NCBI RefSeq assembly: GCF_013373865.1
Contig: NC_050477.1
Location: 3,716,763 to 3,780,762 of the forward strand
Direction: 5' to 3'
Origin: Monomorium pharaonis
Taxonomy: Eukaryota > Arthropoda > Insecta > Hymenoptera > Formicidae
DNA: 64,000 bases
In this document: positions 49,711 to 61,679 of the stretch, in pieces
How the letters are laid out: each line of letters opens with the position of its first letter
How positions within the stretch are numbered: the stretch's first letter is position 1
Notes under the pieces: model-generated
Told to the model about the DNA's origin: nothing
Databases searched by the model: none
What the model saw: the letters and a program-made list of their open reading frames with translations, nothing else
Program-made: the position numbers and the translations under genes

Positions 49711-51837
49711 CTCCTAATAAAGTTAATCGATGCGAGGAAGAGAGAAAAAAGGAGACCGAAATAAAAACACGCGGATCTCCTTCGATAACTATTTAATTTG
49801 GTCAATCAAAATTCCTATTAGCCGTGGTGCGCAATTTGGGAAGTATATGGCGGACACAACGCGGCGCCCGTATTAGAAGCTGCCTGAGATATTGAACGAC
49901 GCGACGGTGCGGCAGCGACGGAAACGAACGCGCGTCGAGATCGAACAAGTCGGGACTGCGTACGTGCAAGATGATGGATCCACGATGCGTAATTACTTGC
50001 GAGGAAAAGAGCGACACACGAAACGATCGCGAACGATGTAGGAGGTAGATGTTAAAAAGCGCTCGCCGAATTTCATCTCGCGTCCACCAGGCGCGATCGA
50101 CGGGCACGTCTTGATACGATTCGGAAGAAAGTCCCGTTCGGAGGAATGTTTTCTTTGGCGGCGATATCGTGCGGTCTATCGTGATCTAACTTAGAAAATT
50201 GGATTCCGTATTTGCCGTTGCGACCGTCCGCGGCGCCACCGGCGCGAGACAATCTCGATCGAGTCCGATCCCCGATTCATTTTAATGTAATTAACGTTCC
50301 GATTGCGCGCTTTGTTTCCCGGTCTAACCTCCATCCCCAACCCTCCTCCCCTCACCCTCCGTTTGTCCATCCCGACATATCCTCTTCCTCTTCCGCGCGA
50401 GCTACCACCCCCCCTCCCCTCCCGCCGCTGGTAACAAGCGAGTTGCGCGGCAGAGGCATCGATCAGTCGTAACTAGCACTGTGTGCACGTGCATGTGCGT
50501 CAACACATGCACGCGCGCGCGCGCGTGCACACACACACACGCACACACGCACGTTACCGTATACATAATAAATGCGTATAAGTATCCACGGTGCGACGAC
50601 ATCCCGGACGGCTTTTCATTCAGGGCAAAACGGTAAATCGCCTACCCTTTCGTCTTCGGCGGCACGAACAGAGGAGTGGCGCGCAGCAGTCGGCTGCTCT
50701 GTCGTCAAAGGACCGAAAATACTTTTTAATAAAATTAATACGATAACCGCGCGGATGTAATTAACGTGAGTATTACCATATTATATCTAAATGTAAATTA
50801 GATGTATGCTAAAGTATGCGCGAGTATATAAAAATACCAAAGTGGCATTAAATAGTCGATGACCGGCCGCCGATGATTCTCTCCTTCCCCCGCCCCCCAT
50901 CCTGGACTTGTTCTTTGACCGTGCGCGGCGCGTTTTAAATCCGCGCCATTAGACGCACGTGATACTTGATTCGAGGTAGACCACGAGCGGCGAAGTTAAA
51001 CGAGTAGATAACGACGTGCCCGGAAAAAAAGGGAGCGCGGAAAGGAAGGAGAGGAAGAGGAGGGTGGGCGAAGTGAAAAGAAAAACCGGGGAAATAAGGG
51101 AGCGCGCGGGGAACGGGAGGGGGAAGGGAGGGAAAAAAGGTGCTGCCAGGCAGGGCCGGGACCCGCGCAGGGCGGGGGAGGAGCGAGGAGAGCGACGACA
51201 CAGAAAGAACTTCTTTTGAATCGCGGAGGCAGGTAAAGCGGCAGGGACTCGTATGCAGGTGTGAGAGCGCCGGCCGAGCGACCGACCTGCCGTCGTCGGC
51301 AGGGCCGTTCGAGAGACGAAATCCACGTGGCAACGACGTAAACCGAGGGAACCGAAGCGTATTTCGCTTCGACGCGAATTTCGATCGAAGGTCGCGTTAG
51401 GTCCTGTGAGAATTGCGCGTCGCTCAAAGAGTCAAGTGCATTCCCCTCTCTCTTTCCCGCGCTCGCTCGCTCGCGCGCCTCCACCGCTCCGAAAGCGCAG
51501 CTGTCGCGTTGCCATCGGAGGAAAAAGTCGCGGAAGTCACGAATTAATGAACGTTTAAGATATATCGAAACGTTAAAAAGAAAATGAGAAGGTTGAAGAA
51601 CAGGCGGAAAAAAAAATTGAAAGGAGGGATGAAGAATCGTCCTTAATGATGTGTGGCCTTTAAAAGTTGCTCGCCTAGTCAACTCCACGCACGTCAACGT
51701 TTAAAAAAAAACTTCTTACTCCGATCGCAAATCTCTCGAGGCGTCTAACAATTCGCTCCGCGATCCAGCCCTGTAAGCGAAAGGACGGAAAGCTGGATGA
51801 GAAGCAAAGAGAGAGGCAGAAAGAGCAACAGAGAAAG

Positions 51838-51840
<3 letters not shown>

Positions 51841-51924
<84 letters not shown>

Positions 51925-52117
51925 GAGCAAAGAAAGCGCGCGCGCGTGGAAGATGCGACATCGCCCGCTGCAAATTGCAATTTTGTTGTGAGATCATTAT
52001 AAAATACATAATGCCGAGTCGCCTTCTACCGCATAACCCCCGCCCCTCTCTTTCCTCAGTCCTCTCTCCTTCCTCCTGCCCGACGGAGGTCCCGTGCGGA
52101 ATCGAGAGACGCTCGAA

Positions 52118-52176
<59 letters not shown>
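51841..52176 (+). repeat. Two long GA microsatellites
   Basis: (GA)n runs at about 51841-51919 and 52117-52176. The long Leu-Ser and Arg-Glu open frames across them are repeat artefacts. Confidence 0.97.
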
Positions 52177-52181
<5 letters not shown>

Positions 52182-53566
52182 GGAGAGAAAACGAGAGGAG
52201 AGGAGAGGAACGATGGAGGAAAGAAGAGGAGAGGCGGCACGGCGTCTCGTTAAAAGTTTCTAGCGACGCGTATTCTTAATAGTCTGCGCGCGCGGACACG
52301 CCGTCATTAAAATTATAACCACCCCTCCTGTATCACCTCACCGATCCCGTGCCATTCCACGGGCAACGGCGAAAGAGAGAAAACGAGAAAGGCAGGAGGA
52401 ATCACGATGCGTGAGAAAGAGAGAGGAGAGGGGGAGGGAGAGAAAGAGAGAGAGAGAGACGAACGTTCGTTCGAATCGAAATCCGTTTATTCGTTCGTGG
52501 AAAAATTCAAGTATCAATGCTGCGAAGTAGGAATATCGACGATACAAATGGCATCCAGCGCAAAAACACGCGCGTAAAAGGTCGTCGAAAAATTATTCCA
52601 GTCCGATTCGGACGCAACGCGTATCGAAGAGTACGAAAAGACCCCGAAGGGGGTAGGGTAATGGGAGTATAGTTGACGAAGGGTACGGAGGCGGGGCTGT
52701 GGCGGGTAGGTGGCCCATAAGAAAGCGGAAGTACGAGAGGAAGAGATACTCTCCCCGGCGGGATAAAAGCGCGTTTAACTGAAACTCGTGGAAAGTTGCG
52801 GGCTCTCTAAATATGTAAATACGAGGCTACTGGATGTTATTACGCGCACATACATATAGACGCGCGTCGCGCGAGCTACTATGTGTGTGCGTGTGTGTGT
52901 GTGTATGTATGTGTGCACGTATATAGATTCGTAATGTGCGCGGGCGCGCATAAGGTAAAGCGACGTCCGGAAGAAAGCCGGCGTAATCGTCCGATATTTA
53001 AGTAGCGAGTTTAGGTACACTGGGTATATTTAAACGCGCTTATTATCATATAAATACAAGTTGGACGTTCAATTTACGCGCCGCAGGCTGCGCGGTTGCG
53101 AGCGGGGCGGGCAGGCGAGCGGGCGAGCGAGCGAGCGAGCGAAGCTCTTCGTTTCGTCGTCGTGTGCGCGCGGCGACGGAGTTGCAAAAGTTATTATTGT
53201 TATTACCGTACCGTTTAGAAACTTTTGTTGAGCGCGCAACGGACATTACGCGGCCTGTATGCACTTTGGCGCATCGAGTTATCCGTCGTTGCGACTCGGA
53301 TGATATTACGAGCGCGCGCGTGCTGCGCCGATGTTAGTTAAATACTGGGCTACGCGCGCGCGATAGAAAACTCACCGAAAGATTTACGGCGCCGTCAAAC
53401 GCGTAATCGTTGCGCGATAAACGGCTGGTGCGTCGACGTTTTCCGGAAGTGGCGACGAAACCACAGTTCCGAAATCTAACGCTTCGGCTCTCGCGTTTCT
53501 GTACGTTAGCTTCTATCGTTTGGTTGTTTTAGAGACTGTAATTGATTTAAATATTATATTTTACGC

Positions 53567-53570
<4 letters not shown>

Positions 53571-53610
<40 letters not shown>
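53571..53610 (+). repeat. GA microsatellite
   Basis: An uninterrupted (AG)20 run. Confidence 0.97.
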
Positions 53611-53615
<5 letters not shown>

Positions 53616-55940
53616 TGGCGTCACGATTGCTTCGACAATCGCGATCGCAATCTCTCCTCGAAACGGCCACCGACTCGCGCGAGGTCTCTCTCGTGACGGG
53701 CTCATTCTATCGTTTCGTTATTAATGAATCTTTGAAATATTAAGCCCACAACGCTTTATAAGCGCCAGGGTTGTTACCCCCGGCGTATTGATACATATCT
53801 AGGAGCCGTTTAAACACACAGACCGCCCTCCCTCTCCCCGTACACGCGCGCGTGTGTAATCGTAAAATCGATGCTCCGCTCCGCTTCGATTCCGACTCTA
53901 GCGGTAAAACTGTTTCGTAGCGCTAAATAATAAATGCCCCGCGAGCGAAACGTCGCTAATGTTACGTCAGATATTCTGGCTCACGGATAACGACGGGCAG
54001 TTCTGCCTCGAGTAAATTTAACCGTTTCGTAGCTGGAGGAGGACAACTCCACAAATTCTGTATCTAGATAACAATTTCTTATTCATGATTCCCCTCCTAT
54101 CCCCCTCGAGAGGAAGGCATCCGCAATCTCGGGGAGATCTTTCGCGATGAGACATGGAAGTTTCATCGACGGCAACGGATACTCGATGATCCGAAATCAC
54201 CCGCGTCGATGTGTGCGGTTTTACAAGGTTCAACATCTCCCGGGAAACTCTTTCGAAAAACCGAAGCGTCTCGCTCAATTTCCCGCCGAACGGCTGAACT
54301 GTTGTCCATCATCCGCGGCACGCGATACACGTCCTCCCGTGTGTGTGCGTTACCTACGAGTTTTTACCTCCGAGAGAGATTGCCGGAAGAATAATGCGGG
54401 GAATTTTATCGGGCGCCTGATAAAGCGGGCAAAAAAGCACCGCGGTGGCCGCGGTGGCCGCCTGTAACGCGGGATGTCTCACGGTGTAAACACGAGTGCA
54501 GCGGCAGATACACCCTTATCAGGAGTGCGGCACGCATTCCCTCATTACCAGAGTCTACCCCGGCGCGTCCACCCCTTTGAGAGCCAACCCTCTCCCGCAG
54601 CTTACTCTCCCACGCGCTCGGTTTCCCGCCCTTCCTGCCCGCAACTCTTCTTCCGCTGAACACACCACGGGTGGGACGAATGAGAGAGGAAGATAGCGCA
54701 CGCCGGTGTGTCCGACAGATAGAGCTTGAAAAATGCGTGAAAAATTTCTGGACGGCGCGACCGTAACGATTTACTCCCCCTGCCTCTCTGCTATAGTAAA
54801 ATTCCAAATGAAAAATTCGCTGGCACGCGCGAAATGATGCGTAAACGAAGACAGAAAAGATTGCTGCTTTACATCTTTTTATCATCTAACGCGTACACGC
54901 GTTGAGTCAACGCGCAGGTGTTAATCGTTCCGGCGAGGTGAATTTTGAGGTTTTGAGGCAGCCGCCTATTTCGCTTACTACGGGACAAGCGATTAGCACC
55001 CTCAATCTATCGGGCGACAGACTGCGACGTACATCGCAAAGGACTTCGCGCTGAACCCTATGGTCCGATGCACGTTTAAAGGAAGCCAATCAGGGTTTAG
55101 CCGTATTCACCTCACGGAAAGACATACGCGAAATCGACGGACCGACCGGCCCAGCTAGGCAAAAAGGTATTAACTACCTCTTAACATGCAGATTGCTCCC
55201 AGAAGACTTTGGTTCCTCGGGTTCCCCCGGGAACGTTGATTGGACGATTATTTAATACCTCGTCGAGAGGGACCTTCATTATTTCATGAGATTCGTCTGC
55301 GTCGCAAACGCAGTCTCGTGTCTGTTTTGTGTCTGCGTCACAAAATCGAATGCGCGCTACCTTGAAAATTGGCAGCATTCAACTTGACCGAATGCAGTCA
55401 AATCTTCGAGCCACAACAGCTGCGCGCATATGTGTTGAATTACGAATAAATAATTCAGTATTTTTTTTTTAAATAAAATTCAATGTTTTTATTATTGAAA
55501 CATATCGATATCATTCAACCGAAGGCGTAATCCCCATTATTTTTTCCCCCCAATGCTCTCCTCTCTTTTTCAGGCAAGTTATAGATTCCGGATGGGCACA
55601 GAAAGATTGGCCTTTTCTTAAATTCATTATAACATACTGCGATATGGTTCAAGCATGAAAGTAATCCCATTATTTTTTAAATACAATTTTTAATCAAACT
55701 TCATTTTCTCTTATTTCTTCTAATTGCATAATTGTTTTTTTCTAATTGTTTTTTATTTAACTAGATACTACAGACACGCGCGCTATTTAACTTTTTATTT
55801 TTTATTTCTTGAAAATAAACTACAACGATATAAATAATCATCTATAAAAATTTGACAGTTACTTTCGCAACACGAAGTGAGCGCAGCGGGAGAACCAATC
55901 AGCATCGCGGAAAAGAAGCTTCATTACATGCCTTTTTTAA

Positions 55941-55941
55941 G

Positions 55942-55975
<34 letters not shown>

Positions 55976-55976
55976 A
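55941..55976 (+). repeat. (GATA)5 followed by (GA)n
   Basis: Five GATA units (55941-55960) run into a GA tract, inside an AT-rich island. LMO-family proteins work with GATA factors, but a simple repeat is not evidence of a functional site. Confidence 0.9.
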
Positions 55977-58278
55977 AAGAGAGAGATAAATAAAGCATGT
56001 TGCATCGGACGCAACAAATGATAATCTGCAGGAACTGTGTCCGTTGAGTGAACCATGTCGGTGTTTCGACAATAAATACTGAATTTCATAAAAAAAATAG
56101 TGGATTATTTATTTATTTGTACATTTAATATATATACAAGCACACGCTTAATTAAATAAAATTAACAAGCGGTATCTCTCTATCGGTGGTAGTTTGCGTA
56201 ACAAAAAGACGGGAGAGACGGCAGCACACGCGAAGAGGGAGGCGAAAGAGGAGAGGCGAACGGTGAATCGCAATAAACCGCGTATCATAGGTATCGGTAT
56301 ATAGCGGAGAAGGGGATTGTCGACGGGCGAGGGGGTAAGGGGAGGCGGGACGGTAGGTTCAATCGCATTTAATAGCACAAAATTACGCCGAAATTGGATT
56401 CTAATTTAGCGTTCACGGGGCAAATCTATTCAAATTAGTTCAAGGGAAATAACGAGTCCCCTCCTTCTCCCTCTGTCTCGCTCGCGGGATTAAATAAATT
56501 TCCTTTCTGTTAATGATTATGTAGATTGAACGACATTTCTTCTGCCGTTCGCCATCGTTTTCGGCGTGTCACGTCTTCCCCCCCCCCTTTTTCTCCTCTT
56601 AGACAGGTGGGGGCGCCACGACATGCCGTGTGAGGCCGCGGGACCCGAATTAAGGATAATTGCCTCGCGCGGCGAGAGCGGACCGGTGGAAGGAGGCCGG
56701 TGGGGATAAGTCACGACGACGAATATCGGCCATTGCCTGGTCGGCTCGTAAAAGTCGCGCATTGATTTTCGGACGGCACGTAAACCCCGGTCGATCTACA
56801 CTCCGAGGGAACAGTTACCCTCGACATCTTTTTTTTCTGATATCCCTTAACATTTTGGGTCACTTGATAGTTCGACGCTTGACGAATCTAGATCTGCATA
56901 CGGCGCCGCGATTCATCGAGTCGGAAATCTAACGGTCAGGGAGAGGAGAAGGAAAAGACATCTCTCAACGCACATCGTTCGTAGATCCGGCAGATTAATC
57001 GATCGGACCGGTTTCTCGGCCGCGATTGCAACTCGTACGCGCCGGTTCGGGGAACTCTCCCGGCGAGATAAAACGCTCTGTTTATAAAACCCTCGCGTGA
57101 TTGTCCGACACGGCACCGCGCGATAGCGCGGCAAGTTGCGAAACGGTCGCGTATACGAAATAACCCCGATCGCGTTATGGGAGCGGCGGCGACACGCTCG
57201 CGCGCTCGCGCGGACCGAAGAAAATACTCGATATACCAATAAAACCGATACGCCACGTCGAAAATTTGGCGACCCGCGGAATGAGACACTTGGCAACCAC
57301 CTGTGGCACGGGGCATTTCGAAACGAGTTCTAATCTTGCCAACTATGGGCCGGCCGAAACGCGTCATCGAATTTCCGGCGTCACTCGCGGATCAGATCAA
57401 AATTGAAACGGAAATTACTTTTCGCGCCGAACCGTTTTACGCTGACGGCTTAATAACTTCGTTGCGGCCGCGATAAATTAGTATACCGCTATTACGTCGC
57501 AACGCCCATATACTTCACATCCTGAACCATTGTTGAAAAAAACAAAAAACAAAAAAAAATTACGACTAATAAAAAATAATACGCACACAACTGACGTTGC
57601 GAAAACTATCAATGTTTCTTGCAATCACCAGTGCATGTAATATGCAAGGATGAAACGTGTAAAACAATGTACAAATGTAAAATCAATATTCATGTTTCAG
57701 GGTAATTAAAACTTTCCGCAACATAAACGATACTATAATCCAATCGATTATAATAGAAACCTTCGGTTAATATTCGATCGACGATAATAAAGCAGATGTG
57801 CACAGACACACACATGGGGTTCTTAAATCAGTATTTCTATTTTATATTCATCAACAAGGAACTCGTCCGAAAAGTCGGCGCGACGCTTCGTCATGCGGTT
57901 TGTTCGCGATCCCCTTCGACGTGAAATTTGTCTCATTAACAATCTAATTAATAATCCAATTACGCAGCAAGATCCGCCCTCTGGCATATTTTCACGGTAA
58001 GGGGAAAACAATTCTGTCGGACGTTTCTCCCTTCCACTGCAGGTAGATGGAGAAATGGCGATAGCTTCGCGAGAGGCAAGTGGAAGAGGGTTAGTGCAGG
58101 AGGGGCATGAGGAGGAGTGGGATGTTTACCTCAACCCCCAGGAATTTAATAAGCAATTACCAGGGATGAAACGAGACGCATCCGTGTATCTGTATAACGA
58201 GGCGGTTTGCTGATGTGTTGTGTGTGCGTGTACTCGCGCGCGCGCGTACGTGTATATGTGTGTGTATGTGCGAGAGAA

Positions 58279-58280
<2 letters not shown>

Positions 58281-58338
<58 letters not shown>

Positions 58339-58378
58339 GCTTGTAGAAAATGAAACAGAAGGTACTGAAGGAAAGAGA

Positions 58379-58442
<64 letters not shown>
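58281..58442 (+). repeat. Paired GA microsatellites
   Basis: (GA)n at 58281-58336 and 58380-58442, separated by 43 bases of unique sequence. They are preceded by a TG/CG-rich run at about 58218-58271. Confidence 0.97.
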
Positions 58443-58445
<3 letters not shown>

Positions 58446-58975
58446 AAGGAAGAGGGAAGAGAAAATATACGAGCGGAGCGAATAAAAGACAGAAGACTAT
58501 ACACCCACGCACCTCGATCAAGGCAAGAGATAGATATACAATATTTCCGATAAATTACGGCCGATTTTGTCAAATTGCTCCATTTGTAGAAACAGATGAG
58601 AATAGTCGCGGAGCTGCTCGCAAGATTGTTCACTGTAATACGCGTATTAACTTTCTGCGGGCAATTTCCCCCCTCCCTTTTTTTAAAAAGCTGCACGAAT
58701 TTAATATATCTCCGGATAAATCAGCTATAAACAAGACCAACGCGAAAAAGCATTAGGTCGCATTAGGTCGTCGCTTTTGATACGTACGGATACGAATATA
58801 TAAAAGCGCAATAATAATTTACTTTTCTGCGAGAGTTAATTAGGATCATACGACGGTCGGTGGACTGATGTTTCAGGGTGGATCGGACGCGGTAACAACA
58901 TAAGCGCATTGCGGAGGGCTCTGCGCTCTCACCGGCCCTTTAGGATTTACGAGATATGAATGTACTGGCGGGATA

Positions 58976-58982
<7 letters not shown>

Positions 58983-59022
<40 letters not shown>
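58983..59022 (+). repeat. GA microsatellite
   Basis: An (AG)n run of about 40 bases. Confidence 0.97.
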
Positions 59023-59030
<8 letters not shown>

Positions 59031-61414
59031 GGCGGGAGAAGGGGAATAGGTCCGTTTTCGTGGTTAATTGGCTGGGTGTATTTGCACGTACTTGCGGCGT
59101 AATTATGTGTATACACGTATGCGCGTTACCTAATACCTAATAAACGGCCTTGTGTACCGGTGAGAGACAGCGAGAGATACGATTCGTCCGCTTATATAAT
59201 GTCTCGTGACGGCCGCGAGAATACATAATTAAAAAGCGCGGAATAAATTAGCGAGGCGTTCGGATGAATGCGAGAGACAGAGAGGCCGAGAGCCGTTAAA
59301 GCCGTCGGACGGTCGAACATCAATCCCGGCCGGTTGATCGCGAGAACAACGATGAAAACGCACGTTCAATGACGACAGCGGTAAAAAAGTATTTCGGAAG
59401 AGGAAGCGAAGCGGAGGGGGATGTCACACAAAGGGATACGCGATCGGAACGAAGAGGCAGCCTCCTCAAAGGACCGATATGGCTGTGACAACCAGATATT
59501 CCTGCCGCTGGTACACCTCCCCTTTCTATGTCTAGCACAGTGGTTTGTCATTCAAGGCACGCCGCCATAATTTGATATATTAGGTACACATAAGCGATGG
59601 CTGATCGCGGTTATTAGGTTGGGTACACGCTACAACCACCCCCTCCCCCCTCGCCGAACTCCCATCGAAACGACCCCTGACCTGTTCGCTATTCCACCCC
59701 CTTTCCGCACGTCGTCTCTCGTCTACCTCCACCACCACCTCCTCGGTCTACCCCCCGCCTCACTCTAACCCTCTTCTCGCTCTCTGCGCCTCGTCGATTC
59801 AGATCGCGCGGCTATTTGCTATGCCGCTCGCAGTCGCGAAATAGGATTATTATTATAGCCGTGCGCGCTCGCCAACTTTGACGGAGCCACCCCCGAAGTG
59901 GCGGGAGGTTGGAGGAGGCGAACGCCCTTCTGCGTTTAGTTACGGTGGAAATTTCGTGGGGATTAAGTTTTAAGTGCGACGGACTGCAGTAAGAATGAAG
60001 ATGAGCGGTAATTAATTTTCATGATACGCAATAACGTATACGGTAAGCTGGGGAGGGATTAAACGGTAAATTTCGGCGCGACGGTGCACCACGATGGTGT
60101 GTGGCGTTGGGAAACCGTTCATTCGGCGACATATCGCGGAATATCCACTTAATTTTCCTGACACCGTTTCACCGTGGAACTGGCGGGGCCGATTAATAGA
60201 AACGTCGAATTCGCTTCGACGCATCGACGTAAAAAGACAAACGCGAGAGAGCGCCGCTCTCCGACTTCCATTATCGATAACGCCGGCTAAAATACAAACA
60301 GCTTATCATCGGCGTTACACGGGCCGCGCGTTACCCTTCTCCCGCGGTCGTTATCGTCCGCGTGTAAAAGTAGCGCGGACATCTAACTGCAATTTGCGAA
60401 AAACCGCCCGTGCGAATTAACGTTCTCGCGCACTTAATCCAGCGAGCGACGCGGGCGCGCGCGATAGGTGACCCGCTCCCTCTCTCTCTCTCTATCTCTT
60501 TCTCTCTTTACCTTTCGCCGTCGCAATTTTCCTTCCAACGTGCCGCGTGCGGAACAGTATTCATTAATGCGCGAGTATGTGCAAATTCATGCTGATCCTT
60601 CGTTTGCGCCTAATGAATCGCCCGGAATATTGTCGCATGTCTTTGACAACGGCGAATATCAAAGAATACCGAAGTTTCTCGATAATAACTATGTGCGAAC
60701 ATTTAATTGCATAATATTTTTTTTTAATTACCGTATTATTATGATGAATGAACGACTCTAATTCTTTAAGCGCGACATCAAATATTTCTGGAAATCTATA
60801 CTACAACTATAACCAGATTCTATATAAATTATAATAATGCGAGTAGAAAATCTACAGTTAAAGAAAAGAAGATTTGTTAGGCACGGTATCAATATTAATT
60901 TATTAATGCTTGTTGTAGTGTAGATGATTAAATAGTTCGAATCTGACGATCGAATAATTCTAATCTTTCAAACTATTTAAACTCAAAACAGTAGAAAAAT
61001 AATTAAAAATTCAATGTAATATTTTTTTATACAAAGATGCATTTTGAAAACAATATATTGTAATAACATGTATATGATGTGTATTAAAAAAAGTTAAAAT
61101 TCAATAATGTAATATTTATCTATTATTTATATTTATCCCATATCCAACTATTCCTTTTTGATATTGACTTTTAATCCAACTATTTCTTTTGACATTTTTA
61201 TAATTAAAAAAGAAAACACTCGTGACAAATTGTCTTTTGTTTCGAATGCATACTGTTAAATTCCAATCTTCTTTATTGTTCAAACTTTAGACATAACAAA
61301 TTGATATTACAGATCTATTGTTTAGGTGATTTTAAACTGTCCGAAATATTCAAACTGGACGCTCAAACTAAATTAATTTTTACTTTGAATGATTCAAATG
61401 ACTAAAACATACAA

Positions 61415-61679
61415 CACTGATAGAAAAATATGTGATAATTGTGAGGATAATTGCATAATAATATAATTGTAGTCAGAAATATCAGTAACTGTTAAAATAA
61501 TATTAGTAATAATAATCATATATTTATACTAACTATGAAAAAACAGTTTTAAAATATACCATGTGGTTATTATTACTAATATTATAATAATAATTACTGT
61601 AGAAATGATAATCCTACATAATTATAAATATTTTACTATGCAATTATAATTACAACTACAGCACATTTTTCTATCAGTG
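61415..61679. mobile_element. MITE with CACTGATAGAAAAAT ends (265 bp)
   Basis: Left end CACTGATAGAAAAATATGTG and right end CACATTTTTCTATCAGTG are inverted repeats of about 15 bases. Inside, AATATTAGTAATAATAATCA is mirrored by TTATTACTAATATTATAA. It is the best-preserved copy of the family also seen at 38323-38624 and, as a relic, at 17294-17403. It sits in an AT-rich island (60.7-61.8 kb). Confidence 0.75.

Larger units (their letters stand above)
44737..61414 (-). other. Probable long intron / regulatory region of the LMO4-like gene
   Basis: No further LIM exon or any other protein-coding exon is convincing here. The DNA is CpG-rich with many GA tracts and short TAATTA-like clusters. An AT-rich island lies at 55440-56110, holding AATAAA at 56071 followed by an A-run. 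The intron assignment is inferred from the acceptor at 44737, which needs an upstream exon on the - strand. Long open frames (such as 50996-51697 on -) are low-complexity or CpG-driven. Confidence 0.4.

Noticed and set aside
50996..51697. 233-codon open frame on the - strand
   Set aside because: Rich in Pro/Ser/Phe from CT-rich DNA, no recognisable domain, overlaps other frames of similar length, and no splice context.
51716..52240. 174-codon open frame on the - strand and its Leu-Ser relatives
   Set aside because: Almost entirely translation of GA microsatellites.
55181..55378. 65-codon frame on the - strand with repeated CDAD
   Set aside because: Derived from a small imperfect palindrome; no family match and no splice support.
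58126..58696. Frames of 131 and 179 codons on the - strand
   Set aside because: Leu-Ser repeats from two GA microsatellites.
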